Of a stretch of DNA of 64,000 nucleotides, positions 8,216-17,279 are shown one piece after another. The DNA is taken from assembly GCF_014698795.1 (NCBI RefSeq), contig NZ_JACJTR010000018.1, positions 62,001 through 126,000 on the forward strand, read 5' to 3'. Within the stretch, counting starts at the first letter, position 1; each line of letters begins with the position of its first letter. The translations under genes were made by a program, and so were the position numbers. Origin of the DNA: Nostoc sp. FACHB-892 (GTDB lineage Bacteria > Cyanobacteriota > Cyanobacteriia > Cyanobacteriales > Nostocaceae). The notes under the pieces are model-generated. The model was not told the DNA's origin and did no database searches. It saw only the letters and a list, made by a program, of their open reading frames with translations.

Positions 8216-8245
8216 CCTACACTGACTCTTTGAGTACAGTGTAGG
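8216..8245 (-). ncRNA. Right-end hairpin of tnpB element (omega-RNA scaffold-like)
   Basis: CCTACACTG (8216-8224) and CAGTGTAGG (8237-8245) form a perfect 9-bp stem, extended inside by ACTC/GAGT with a TTT loop and one bulged A. It overlaps the last codons and stop of the tnpB remnant. In IS200/IS605 elements the guide (omega) RNA scaffold overlaps the tnpB 3' end. Expression is not shown. Confidence 0.5.
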
Positions 8246-8669
8246 CTTCCTGTCCAAAAGAAAGCGTAGTAGTAGATTTCTTGCGTCCTCTATTACTCCG
8301 ACTTACATCTGGACAACAGGCTTTATCCCCCGTCCCAGAGGTCAAAATCCGTAGTCCTTCATCTCGAAGGTTAATACTTGTGTTCACACCCCTATCATGC
8401 TTAGTTTGGCACTTTTCACAAGTCCAGAATCTTACATCAAGCGGCAAGCTACCAATTTGACTTAGGCACACATGACAGGTTTTTGAGCTAGGGAAAAATC
8501 TATTTACTTCTTGATAAACCTTTCCTTCCATTTCTGCCTTGTACTTCAGCATTGTGCAAAACATTCCCCAGCCAACCTGATGAATAGATTTAGCAAGAGT
8601 GTGGTTTTGCATCATGCCTTTAATATTGAGATTTTCGTTAACTATCCTACGAGATAGCTTGTGTATTAG
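8217..8669 (-). pseudogene. IS200/IS605-family TnpB (OrfB) remnant
   Basis: The intact C-terminal part of an IS605-type TnpB nuclease. It shows NIKGMMQNHTLAKSIHQVGW, then the zinc ribbon CHVC...CEKC, then the RuvC-III-like DRGVNTSINLRDEG block, ending YTVLKESV. The open frame reaches only to a TGA at 8670-8672. Just upstream, HKLSRRIVNEN runs directly into LNIKG, so a few residues usually lying between (QTxxVE) are missing, and the whole N-terminal two thirds is gone. No tnpA is present. The first ATG in the frame is at 8615. It is therefore a decayed, non-autonomous fragment. Confidence 0.82.
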
Positions 8670-9094
8670 TCAGAGAACTGTCGTCAACTCACGCGCAATT
8701 CATCTCACGCTCCCCTAGCGGGTGAGACGCGAGGCTTCTTGCTGTTTTAGCTAAATATTTCTCTGGGCTGAGTGATTTCCATTATTAGTTTAATTAGTGT
8801 AAATTACTTAGCCTATTTATATATAAGTTGGCTGAAAAATAACACAATAATTTGGGCTTAACTTTGGCAGCGATCGCTTTAGCTTACAAAAACTCGACAC
8901 TAATAAATGTATAACAACGTAAGTTATCATCTAAGTGCTGAGAGTCTATTTGAATCATAAATTTCAGTGTTTTTTGATTCGCAGCTATCACCAAACCAAC
9001 TAACCGCTATGATAGTTGAGGTCTGCTATGCTTTGACTAAACGAAGATAAAAGCATAGCGATCGCTACCATTTGAATGTTAACAACTAATCGCT
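8670..9094. other. Intergenic region between tnpB remnant and rqcH
   Basis: No gene is seen. Around 8705-8735 there is a short palindromic GC-rich patch (CTCACGCTC...GGGTGAG) that may be left from the IS element's other end. Several HIP1-like sites follow towards the rqcH promoter. Confidence 0.4.
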
Positions 9095-10822
9095 TTGCAA
9101 CCAGTTGACTTTACCACTCTCACAGCTGCTTGTAGCGAAATCCGCGCTAACTGGCTACCATCACGCTTAGAACAGGTTTACCAGCGCGATCGCTACACGA
9201 TCGCGCTGGCATTACGCACCCTGAAACAGCGAGATTGGCTACAAATTTCTTGGCATCCGCAAGCTGCACATATTTGCATCGGCGATCCACCACCGCGATC
9301 GCCAGATACCTTTACCTTTAGCCAACAACTGATACACCAATTGAGTGGTTTAGCACTGGTAGCTATTGAAGCGATCGCCCCTTGGGAGCGAGTTATTGAT
9401 TTGCAATTTGCCCGTCGTCCTGGAGAAACCGCCCTGTATCATGTCTATGCAGAAATCATGGGCAAGTATAGCAACGTCATTCTCACCGATGCCAACAATA
9501 TAATTATCACTGCTGCTCATCAAGTCAGTCAGCAACAATCTAGTGTGCGTCCTATCCAAACCGGACAACCTTATGAAACACCACCAAAACTGACTGGAAC
9601 TGTCCCCAGTTTGAACGAATCCCAAGAACGTTGGCAAGAACGGGTCAGTTTAGTACCAGGAGCAATCAAGCGGCAATTGCTCAAAAGTTATAGTGGCTTA
9701 AGTGCAGCACTGCTAGAGACAATGTTGTTAGAAGCAAATATCGCACCAGAAACATCCACTGATACTCTCAACCCTGACGATTGGCGACGGCTATTTGAAC
9801 GTTGGCAAGAATGGCTGCAAGCCTTGGATTCTAAAAAATTTCAACCCGCTTGGACAAAAGATGGCTACACCGTAATGGGTTGGGGTGCGGTTGAAAAGGT
9901 CAAAGATATCCAAGAGTTACTCAACCGCTACTACAGTAACCAAATTAATCAACAGTTATTTTTACAATTGCGCCATCAGTTGAGTCAGAAATTGAATAAT
10001 ATTCTGGCGAAATTACGCAATAAAGCTCAAACCTTTAAGACGCGCTTGCAGCAATCAGATCAAGCTGATGAGTATCGGCAAAAAGCTGATTTATTGATGG
10101 CTCACTTGCAAAACTGGGAACCGGGGATGAAAGAAATTATCCTTGCTGATTTTGATACAAATTTGCCAGTAGCGATCGCTCTCCAGCCAGATAAAAATGC
10201 CGTTCAAAATGCCCAAGGTCTTTACAAACAGCACCAAAAGCTCAAACGCGCTCGTGCTGCTGTCGAACCGCTATTATTAGAAGTACAGACAGAAATTGAG
10301 TATTTAGAACAAGTAGAAGCTGCGATCAGCCAAATAGACACCTACCAAACAGCAGAAGATTTGCGAGCTTTAGAAGAAATCCGCGAAGAGTTGATTGGAC
10401 AAAAGTATTTAGAAGATCCAGAATATCGCAGCCGCAGTGCCAATGAACCCCCCAGCACCAACTTTCATCGTTACCTTACCCCCGGTGGCTTTGAGGTATT
10501 AATCGGGCGTAACAATCGCCAAAATGACCAATTAACCTTTCGTGTAGCTGGGGATTATGACTTATGGTTCCACGCTCAAGAAATTCCAGGCAGCCATCTG
10601 TTACTACGTCTAGAACCGGGTACTGTTGCAGAAGAAGCTGATTTGCAATTTGTAGCTAATCTTGCCGCCTACTACAGTCGCGCCCGTCAGAGTGAACAAG
10701 TACCAGTAGTTTACACTCAGCTCAAGCACGTCTACAAACCCAAAGGAGCAAAACCGGGAATTGCAATTTACAAGCAAGAGAGCATCCTCTGGGGGAAACC
10801 ACAAATGGTTAGTAGTCATTAG
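9095..10822 (+). CDS. rqcH: RqcH/NFACT-family ribosome quality control protein
   Basis: A 575-residue NFACT protein (Rqc2/RqcH family, often annotated as fibronectin-binding protein). It begins MQPVDFTTLTAACSEIR, the typical NFACT-N start, with the R-R-P-G patch at about residue 108. The middle is a helical coiled-coil of about residues 280-450, and the C-terminal NFACT-R domain starts at GGFEVLIGRNNRQND and contains DLWFHAQEIPGSHLLLR. Bacterial RqcH binds obstructed large subunits and recruits tRNA-Ala to add alanine tails to stalled chains. The start is TTG, supported by the conserved N-terminus; the Shine-Dalgarno sequence is weak. The gene is monocistronic and ends near a run of TCATTAG-type heptamer repeats. 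Confidence 0.9.
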   Translation: MQPVDFTTLTAACSEIRANWLPSRLEQVYQRDRYTIALALRTLKQRDWLQISWHPQAAHICIGDPPPRSPDTFTFSQQLIHQLSGLALVAIEAIAPWERVIDLQFARRPGETALYHVYAEIMGKYSNVILTDANNIIITAAHQVSQQQSSVRPIQTGQPYETPPKLTGTVPSLNESQERWQERVSLVPGAIKRQLLKSYSGLSAALLETMLLEANIAPETSTDTLNPDDWRRLFERWQEWLQALDSKKFQPAWTKDGYTVMGWGAVEKVKDIQELLNRYYSNQINQQLFLQLRHQLSQKLNNILAKLRNKAQTFKTRLQQSDQADEYRQKADLLMAHLQNWEPGMKEIILADFDTNLPVAIALQPDKNAVQNAQGLYKQHQKLKRARAAVEPLLLEVQTEIEYLEQVEAAISQIDTYQTAEDLRALEEIREELIGQKYLEDPEYRSRSANEPPSTNFHRYLTPGGFEVLIGRNNRQNDQLTFRVAGDYDLWFHAQEIPGSHLLLRLEPGTVAEEADLQFVANLAAYYSRARQSEQVPVVYTQLKHVYKPKGAKPGIAIYKQESILWGKPQMVSSH

Positions 10823-10993
10823 TCATTTGTCATTTGTCAAAAATTAAGAATTCTTCCCCTGCTCCTCTACTCCACTCCTTTTCTACCCTGCGATTTGCTG
10901 AATTATCCTGATAGATAGAAGCTTTTAAACTTTGTTCGTATCTTTTTTAATGAAATTTCACGAAAAATGTGTGTTGACTGTTACAATATTGTT

Positions 10994-11110
10994 AAGAAAA
11001 GTTGCCCGTTGCATTTTGGGAACGCGCAAATGGGTTTTAACTCTCTTGAGAAGACAACGCAAAAAAAATATTTTCTAGACCAGCTGTGGGAGGCTGGTCT
11101 TTTTGTTTTT
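10994..11110 (+). ncRNA. Candidate small RNA upstream of an orphan terminator
   Basis: A strong intrinsic terminator (11077-11110) lies more than 250 bases after the rqcH stop, with no gene between them on that strand. Upstream, TGTTACAAT (10979-10987) resembles an extended -10 element, which would start a transcript of about 115 nt near 10994. There is no obvious matching -35 and no known family match. This is a hypothesis from layout only; rqcH read-through ending here is the alternative. Confidence 0.3.
11077..11110 (+). terminator. Strong intrinsic terminator
   Basis: AGACCAGC (11077-11084), loop TGTGGGAG, GCTGGTCT (11093-11100), followed by TTTTGTTTTT. Confidence 0.85.
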
Positions 11111-11228
11111 AAAATGCTTTTTCCATAGCTCACTACAAACATTTGGAGCATTTTTTGAGCTTTTATAGTTAATAACCGCGTAAACAAAAAACCCCTGAAC
11201 GCTAAAGCTTTCAGAGGTTTTAAAATTA

Positions 11229-11301
<73 letters not shown>

Positions 11302-11376
11302 TAGGGCTTTTGTGAGCCACGATTAATAAATGTAGCAAACATCCAAGAATATAGCAAGCCCTTAGAGAAAAAAGAT

Positions 11377-12258
11377 TTATGCAGCTTTTAACCTCAACTT
11401 AAACCAGATAAAAACAGCTACAAATAGCAGAAACTGGACAAGAACAATACTCGGGCCAGAAGCAAGGTTGAAAATACCTGACACAATGATGCCAGCAATA
11501 CTGCTGATGGAACCAACTATCACCGACATGACTAGAAAGCGGCTAAAGTGGTGACTCATCAGTTTCGCAGTGGAGGCGGGAATGACCAAAAAGGCATTCA
11601 CTAGTAAAACGCCGACAGCTTTAATCGCTACAGCAACGGCGAGTGAAAGCAAAACCACAAACACGTAGCGATACAACTGGACGGGAATACCTTGAACTTG
11701 CGCTACATCGGGGTTAAGGGTCAATAAAATTTGCTGCCGCAGGGTTGATAATAAAAATATGCTACCTCCCACAAGCACTAGTAGCGTCAAAATTAAATCT
11801 GTGGCATCGATCGCTAGAATATCGCCGAATAGCACAGCCATCAAGTTGCCACGATATCCTTTAATTAAGCTAGTGAGAATCACACCGATCGCTAATGCCC
11901 CAGATAGCACTATGCTAAGTACACTATCGCTAGCTAAGTCAGTTTTGTCGATAAAGTAGAGGACAATAACGCCAAAAGCTAAGGTAAAAGGTAATAGCAT
12001 CCAAGTAGGATTTATTTGTAGTAGCACACCTAACGCCACACCTACTAATGCTGCATGACCAACCGCGTGGCTGAAAAAAGACAACTGGCGCAAGGTCACA
12101 AAACTACCTAGCATCCCACCAAGTATTCCCATTAACACAGCACCTGCGATCGCACGCTGCATAAAGGGGAATTGTAATAATTCTATCAAGTCACTACTAT
12201 TGGCGATCGCAAGCCAAGGTATCTGACAATCATTGAAAAAATTCATACTTATGGGCAT
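11377..12258 (-). CDS. znuB: Zinc ABC transporter permease ZnuB
   Basis: A 293-residue ABC-3 family permease with about eight hydrophobic helices. It contains the family block GGMLGSFVTLRQLSFFSHAVGHAALVGVALG near residues 44-75 and the conserved DP...VQGIPV segment after the middle. It forms the membrane channel of a metal importer with the upstream-encoded ATPase and substrate-binding protein. The start codon overlaps the ATPase stop by one base (TAATG), so the two are translationally coupled. Zinc rather than manganese is inferred from the histidine-rich binding protein and the Fur/Zur-type box in front of the operon. An alternative in-frame ATG lies four codons later. Confidence 0.88.
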   Translation of the reverse strand: MPISMNFFNDCQIPWLAIANSSDLIELLQFPFMQRAIAGAVLMGILGGMLGSFVTLRQLSFFSHAVGHAALVGVALGVLLQINPTWMLLPFTLAFGVIVLYFIDKTDLASDSVLSIVLSGALAIGVILTSLIKGYRGNLMAVLFGDILAIDATDLILTLLVLVGGSIFLLSTLRQQILLTLNPDVAQVQGIPVQLYRYVFVVLLSLAVAVAIKAVGVLLVNAFLVIPASTAKLMSHHFSRFLVMSVIVGSISSIAGIIVSGIFNLASGPSIVLVQFLLFVAVFIWFKLRLKAA

Positions 12259-13034
12259 TAATGTTGATGCTGGTAGCGGCTAAAACCTGGGCCGTAGGTT
12301 GCTAACAGGTTTTGCGGTGAAAGGGCAATTTCTGGCTTACCAGTACAAACAATGCTTTGGTTCAGGCAAAGCACGCGATCGCAATGGCGATTTACCATAT
12401 CAATATCATGAGAAACTTGCAATACCGTCCAACCCTCCTCACGCTTTAATTCATTTAGCAAAGCGTAAAAATCTGCTGCACCTTGCACATCAACACCAGC
12501 AAAGGCTTCGTCGAGTACTAACAGTTTCCGAGGCATTACCAAACAATAAGCCAATAAAACCCGCTTGAGTTGACCACCGCTAAGAGTACCAATAGCTTGA
12601 TGCTGTAAATGATAAGCATCAGTTCGCCGTAAAGCTTCTACTACTGCTGCCGATTTTTCTCGGTCTTGTCTCCACAGCTTGGAGAAAAATAAATCTCCTC
12701 TTTTCCCTTCCTTGTCCCATCCCAATCCCACTAATTCGCTGACAGAAATGGGAAAGCTGCGGTCAAAGATGAAGTTTTGCGGCATATAGCCCAACGTGTG
12801 ACGTAAACGCCCCAATCTTGCAATTGGACGACCCAATATTTCAATCGTGCCAGCACTTCGAGGGATCAAATCTAAAACCGCTTTTACCAAAGTACTTTTA
12901 CCAGCACCATTGGGGCCAACGATGGCTGTATCTGTTCCTGGCAATAATTCAAAGGAAACATCTTGAACAGCTAGATAGCTGCCTTGATAGACAGTTAACC
13001 CTTCTACTTTTAAAATAGCAATGTCATTAGTCAT
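12258..13034 (-). CDS. znuC: Zinc ABC transporter ATP-binding protein ZnuC
   Basis: A 258-residue ABC ATPase. Walker A GPNGAGKSTL is at about residues 39-48, a Q-loop is in GYMPQNF, the signature is LSGGQLKRVLLAYCL, Walker B is LLVLDEAFAGVD, and the switch histidine is in VSHD. It powers the ZnuB permease in zinc import at the cytoplasmic face. The start at 13034 lies inside a run of TCATTGG heptamers, so the first few residues (MTNDIAIL) are encoded at the edge of that repeat. The 70-base gap to znuA is filled by the repeat, but co-transcription is still likely. Confidence 0.9.
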   Translation of the reverse strand: MTNDIAILKVEGLTVYQGSYLAVQDVSFELLPGTDTAIVGPNGAGKSTLVKAVLDLIPRSAGTIEILGRPIARLGRLRHTLGYMPQNFIFDRSFPISVSELVGLGWDKEGKRGDLFFSKLWRQDREKSAAVVEALRRTDAYHLQHQAIGTLSGGQLKRVLLAYCLVMPRKLLVLDEAFAGVDVQGAADFYALLNELKREEGWTVLQVSHDIDMVNRHCDRVLCLNQSIVCTGKPEIALSPQNLLATYGPGFSRYQHQH

Positions 13035-13075
13035 TGGTCATTGGTCATTGGTCATTGGTCATTAGTCATTGGTTT
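13028..13075. repeat. Short tandem heptamer repeats between znuC and znuA
   Basis: Five to six near-perfect copies of a 7-base unit (TCATTGG with TCATTAG variants) in tandem. This is the STRR class typical of Nostocales intergenic regions. It reaches up to the znuC start codon. Confidence 0.85.
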
Positions 13076-13104
13076 TCACAAAGGACAAAAAGCAAATGAG
13101 AAAC

Positions 13105-14124
13105 CTATTTACACGCTGTTTCCAGAGTTTGTAAGTTAGCTTTCATAGCCTTGAAATAATGCTGTGGATCTGTTTCGCCAGTTTCCAATGAATCCAGCGT
13201 CCGCAAGTTTAATTTTAGATCTTTGGATAAGCTGGTTAGGAGTTTGTTATCTACTCCTGGTTCACTAAATAAAGCTTTAACTTTGAACTTTTTCACAGCA
13301 TTAACTGCATTTTGCACATCCGTTGGTGAAAGTTGATCTTCGGGAATTTGCACCACAGCAACTTGCTTGAGGTTATAACGTTGAGCTAAATATGGAAACG
13401 CATCATGAAAGGTAATAAAAGTGCAACTAGGAGTTTTCTGTAAAGTCTGCTGAAATTCACTGTTTAAACTTTCTAATTCTTTAATATAAGCCGTAGCATT
13501 GGCCTCATAAGTAACTTTATTCGCCGGGTCGGCAGCAATCAATCCATCACGAATATTAGTTACCTGCTGTTTTGCCAAAACTGGATCTAACCAAACGTGG
13601 GGATTACCTTGGCCGTGTTCATGGTCGTGGTCTTTTTCCTCTTCGGTCGTTCTCACAACGGGTGAAATTTCATTTAAGGGTTTAATACCTTTACTAGCAT
13701 CAATTTCAGTTAATTTACTATTTTCGGCATTTTTAACAGTATTTTTTAGAAATTCCTCCAAACCTAAACCATTTTTTACTAACACATTTGCAGTTGCGAT
13801 CGCTTTAACATTTTGTGGTGTCGCTTGGTATTCATGTACCTCCGTACCAGGTGGCACTAAAATTTCTACATCTGCCACATTCCCAGCTACTGCCTTAGTA
13901 AACAAATATATCGGCAAAAATGTTGTCACTACTTTAGTTTTTTCTAACTGCGCTACTGGGGTGGATGCAGTTGTCTGTGCTTGTGACGACTGTTCAGTAC
14001 TTGCTCCCTGATTCTGATTCGATTGGCTACAGCCAGCTGTCATTGACAACATCAACAGAGCGATTATGGACAAGATGCCACTTCTTTGTCTACCTGTTCT
14101 AAGTCCTCTGTAATTCATCATCAC
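13105..14124 (-). CDS. znuA: Zinc ABC transporter substrate-binding lipoprotein ZnuA
   Basis: A 339-residue periplasmic metal-binding protein of the TroA/ZnuA cluster. The N-terminus has a positively charged, hydrophobic signal ending in a lipobox (MTAGC), so it is a lipoprotein anchored in the inner membrane. Binding histidines are apparent in VHEYQATPQN, NPHVWLDP and FHDAFPYL, with an acidic fourth ligand near EPGVDNK. A histidine/acid-rich loop (DHDHEHGQG, about residues 165-173) is typical of zinc-specific members. It delivers zinc to ZnuBC. It is transcribed first in the operon from a promoter region holding a Fur-family box about 85 bases upstream. Confidence 0.93.
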   Translation of the reverse strand: MMMNYRGLRTGRQRSGILSIIALLMLSMTAGCSQSNQNQGASTEQSSQAQTTASTPVAQLEKTKVVTTFLPIYLFTKAVAGNVADVEILVPPGTEVHEYQATPQNVKAIATANVLVKNGLGLEEFLKNTVKNAENSKLTEIDASKGIKPLNEISPVVRTTEEEKDHDHEHGQGNPHVWLDPVLAKQQVTNIRDGLIAADPANKVTYEANATAYIKELESLNSEFQQTLQKTPSCTFITFHDAFPYLAQRYNLKQVAVVQIPEDQLSPTDVQNAVNAVKKFKVKALFSEPGVDNKLLTSLSKDLKLNLRTLDSLETGETDPQHYFKAMKANLQTLETACK

Positions 14125-14207
14125 GGTATTTTCTCCTCAAAACGAATGCTTGGTTTGTCTCTGCCACAATTCCTATTGACAATGAGACGTAATACTATAT
14201 TTTAGAC

Positions 14208-14226
14208 TATAATAATTCTCATTCTC
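14208..14226 (-). promoter_or_regulatory. Fur-family (Zur/Fur) box upstream of znuA
   Basis: On the minus strand the 19 bases read GAGAATGAGAATTATTATA. These align with the Fur consensus GATAATGATAATCATTATC in hexamer format 6-6-1-6, with about four mismatches. It sits 84 bases before the znuA start, in the shared region with the divergent porin. Zur control is the natural reading for znuA, though the box is less perfect than the one at 3165. Confidence 0.6.
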
Positions 14227-14460
14227 ATTTGAGATACATAATATCATTCTGGGTTTGCTGTGTAATGAGTAACAACAAAACTTTTTCAGACGGTACAGCC
14301 CTCTGCAATTTAGTTTTCGCTAAATAATTAGGATATCTTGACTTTTTTTTGTTAAAAAGTTTGCCTACTTCTGATAAAATCGCTGAGAAATATTTTGATA
14401 AAATACACGTTTTTCTTAACGTGGTTTGGGTGTGAATTGAATATCAGTGTGAGGAGAAAA

Positions 14461-16077
14461 ATGCAAAAATTCTGGAAATATCTGCTAGTTAGTCCAGCAG
14501 TCTGTGCTGTCATGCTATTTTTTAATACTGCTACATTTGCAGGTGAAACATCCAGCACATCTGAAATAAATCAACCGCAAGTTTTAGCTAATCCAGATAC
14601 AAAAGCTGAAAATATAGCGCCAGATCAGCCAATGGCGCAAGTTACCTCTGTGTCTCAATTTTCCGATGTACAACCCACTGATTGGGCATTCCAAGCATTG
14701 CAGTCCTTGGTTGAGCGCTATGGGTGTATTGCAGGATACCCAAACAGCACTTATCGCGGTAATCGGGCATTAACGCGATATGAGTTTGCTGCTGGTTTGA
14801 ATGCTTGTCTTGATCGGGTTAACGAATTAATTGCTACAGCCACTGGCGATTTAGTTAGCAAACAAGATTTAGCCACATTACAAAAGCTGCAAGAAGATTT
14901 TTCAGCCGAACTGGCGACACTCCGAGGTCGTGTGGATGCAGTAGAAGCACGCACTGCTGAATTGGAAGCTAATCAGTTTTCAACCACAACCAAACTGCAA
15001 GGGCAAGTAGTCGCAGTTGTTAGCGATGTTTTGTCAGGAAATACAGTTAACGGTGGAGAAATTACAGATGAGAATACAACTTTGGGGGTACGAGCGCGGA
15101 TAGAACTTGTGACCAGCTTCACAGGGCGAGATACATTGTTCACTAGAATCCAGGCTAATAATATTCTCAGCCCTAACATTGGTACACCAGAGGGCAACTT
15201 ATTTTTTGCCGGTGATGGTACCACTGATGCTGCTATAGATGCGTTGTTCTACAGATTTCCCTTGGGCGAAAAAACAGAGGTTATCGCTATTGCCAACGCA
15301 GGTGCAGCAGACGACCTTACCACTACTGTTAATATCTTTGATGGTGATGGCGCTTTTGGTGCTTTGTCCACCTTTGGTACACGTAACCCAATTTACTACC
15401 AAATAGGTGGCACGGGATTGGGAGTAACGCATGAGTTCAGTGACAAATTGGCACTAAGTTTAGGGTATTTGAGTGGTACAGCTAATGACCCAACGCCCAA
15501 TAATGGTTTATTTAATGGTTCTTATGGTGCGTTGGCACAGCTTACAGTTAAACCAAGCGATCGCATTACTATTGGTTTAACTTACATCAATTCCTACAAC
15601 CAACCACTATTAACTGGTACCAATGCGGCAAATCTCACGCCGTTGGATTTAGATGCCGATGGTACAATAGATTCCCGTTTTTCCAGTAATTCTTATGGTG
15701 TTCAAGCATCCATTGGCATCACTGATAACATCGTCTTGGGTGGTTGGGCTGGATACACCACCAGCCGTACCTTAACTGGAAACCGTGGAGATATTGACAT
15801 TTGGAACTATGCTGTCACCCTCGGCTTCCCTGACCTTGGTAAAGAAGGTAACTTAGCAGGTATCATCGCTGGTATAGAGCCGAGAGTAACAAGCTCTAAC
15901 GTTGCAGGATTGGATAGAGATGCGGATACATCCTATCATCTTGAAGCATTTTATCAGTATAAGTTGACTGACAATATTACCATTACCCCAGGAGTGATTT
16001 GGTTAACCTCGCCAGATCATAACAATGACAACAATGATGTTGTTATTGGCGCACTGAGAACTACATTCAGTTTCTAA
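14461..16077 (+). CDS. SLH-domain OprB-like outer-membrane porin
   Basis: A 538-residue cyanobacterial porin. It has a signal peptide (MQKFWKYLLVSPAVCAV..., cleaved near TFAG), then a single SLH domain (SDVQPTDWAFQALQSL...GNRALTRYEFAAGLNACL). A short coiled coil (about residues 130-170) follows, then an OprB-type beta barrel ending in Phe. The ATG start at 14461 is chosen because GAGGAG lies 8 bases upstream and the signal peptide begins there. The SLH domain anchors the outer membrane to peptidoglycan. The family is often called iron-uptake porin, but transport here is unproven. Divergence from znuA across a shared region with a Fur-family box suggests a role in metal (zinc) entry; this is inference. 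Confidence 0.85.
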   Translation: MQKFWKYLLVSPAVCAVMLFFNTATFAGETSSTSEINQPQVLANPDTKAENIAPDQPMAQVTSVSQFSDVQPTDWAFQALQSLVERYGCIAGYPNSTYRGNRALTRYEFAAGLNACLDRVNELIATATGDLVSKQDLATLQKLQEDFSAELATLRGRVDAVEARTAELEANQFSTTTKLQGQVVAVVSDVLSGNTVNGGEITDENTTLGVRARIELVTSFTGRDTLFTRIQANNILSPNIGTPEGNLFFAGDGTTDAAIDALFYRFPLGEKTEVIAIANAGAADDLTTTVNIFDGDGAFGALSTFGTRNPIYYQIGGTGLGVTHEFSDKLALSLGYLSGTANDPTPNNGLFNGSYGALAQLTVKPSDRITIGLTYINSYNQPLLTGTNAANLTPLDLDADGTIDSRFSSNSYGVQASIGITDNIVLGGWAGYTTSRTLTGNRGDIDIWNYAVTLGFPDLGKEGNLAGIIAGIEPRVTSSNVAGLDRDADTSYHLEAFYQYKLTDNITITPGVIWLTSPDHNNDNNDVVIGALRTTFSF

Positions 16078-16094
16078 TTTTCAAAACTCCAAAT

Positions 16095-16124
16095 AAGACG
16101 CAAATTTATTTTTTGCGTCTTTTA
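16095..16124 (+). terminator. Intrinsic terminator after porin
   Basis: AAGACGCAAA (16095-16104) pairs with TTTGCGTCTT (16112-16121) and is followed by TTTA. The ten-base perfect stem lies about 20 bases after the porin stop. Confidence 0.8.
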
Positions 16125-16175
16125 TGTGTCTAATCTCAAAAATAAAACCCAATAAAAATGCTGGGCTTGATAAAC

Positions 16176-17279
16176 TCAGGTTTGCACAGCAAATTCTTCT
16201 GGATCAATTCCCCAATTTACCCAGCGAATTGCTTCACGTGCTGAGTTAATATCCGGTGGAACTCGCAAGGCGTGAATAAAGCTTGTACTGGGGCAAGTCA
16301 TTTTTAATAAATAAATTGATTCTTCATCAACATCAGCATCAATTTTTAATAACGTGTATTCTTGCCAAGTATCTAATTCAATAGCTTGTAATTCTTGGCA
16401 AATTCTGGCGTAACCGATACCCTGAATTAACACTCGGCGTAGTTCGGCGTTTTCTTCTGTTAAAAGCCATTGAGATTGCCATTGCTGCGGGTGGATTTTA
16501 CCGTATTTTTCAGGCAAAGTTACACCGTGGTAGGAGTAGAGGCTATATCCATCAATAAATTCAATGGCGGGTTCACCTTCAGCGTGAAGGCGATTCTCAT
16601 TGTCGAAGCGTAGGTGAAGTGGGCGATCGCAGATAATGCAAATGTCATCATACGCAAATAACCAACCACATTCTTGAATTAAAGATTGAAATACTTTCCA
16701 TTCCTTTTGAGGATAAACAATGTTCAAAACAGAGCTACAGAAATCAAAACCACTCATCAAATTACTGTAATTTTCTGGTTGAAAACACTCATTTAGTTGA
16801 ATTTCAATCCACCACAAATTATCCTCTATTTGATCGTTTAATTGAGTGCTAAATCTCTCATTTAAGTCGTTGAATATTTCATGATTTAAAGGATTATCTG
16901 TCGCATTGTAAAGATAAAAAAAGTTGCGTAATTGCTTACGTACTTGGATTCCAAACTGTTGATTGAGTATACTCGAAAGTTCTTGAAAGAAATGAGCCGA
17001 AAATAAGCTTCCTATACTATTTGGTTCATTGAGGTAATTCTCTATAAATTGAGGTGAAAGTCGTTTTAGCATCCAGTTGCAGGCTGCATAAGGACTATCC
17101 TGGAAAAAAATTTCAGGCTCTTCATAGCCAAAGTCAATTGCAATATAGGCAGCGTTTACCGCTTCCGCCGCCTTCTCTTTATCAATTCTCTCAGTTGAAA
17201 GCGCGATCGCTCTCCACTTCTCCCGATACACTGGAATTAAAGCCTCTTCTTCAGACGTTAACTTTTCAATCAGCGACAT
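16176..17279 (-). CDS. DUF6745-type protein of unknown function
   Basis: A 367-residue soluble protein. The C-terminal half contains HAEGEPAIEFIDGYSLYSYHGVTLPEKYG and a later RVLIQGIGYARICQEL, which I associate with the DUF6745 family. The N-terminal half is acidic and helical, with no recognised motif. The start overlaps the stop of the upstream small gene by 14 bases, so the two are almost certainly co-translated. Homologues of this pair tend to occur together, but no function is established to my knowledge. There is no signal peptide or membrane segment. The family name is from memory and uncertain; the gene itself is clear. Confidence 0.75.
   Translation of the reverse strand: MSLIEKLTSEEEALIPVYREKWRAIALSTERIDKEKAAEAVNAAYIAIDFGYEEPEIFFQDSPYAACNWMLKRLSPQFIENYLNEPNSIGSLFSAHFFQELSSILNQQFGIQVRKQLRNFFYLYNATDNPLNHEIFNDLNERFSTQLNDQIEDNLWWIEIQLNECFQPENYSNLMSGFDFCSSVLNIVYPQKEWKVFQSLIQECGWLFAYDDICIICDRPLHLRFDNENRLHAEGEPAIEFIDGYSLYSYHGVTLPEKYGKIHPQQWQSQWLLTEENAELRRVLIQGIGYARICQELQAIELDTWQEYTLLKIDADVDEESIYLLKMTCPSTSFIHALRVPPDINSAREAIRWVNWGIDPEEFAVQT

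Noticed and set aside
13028..13075. CRISPR-like or regulatory array between znuC and znuA
   Set aside because: It is a simple heptamer tandem repeat, also seen near 10810, 17650 and 30840, typical of Nostocales intergenic STRR tracts.
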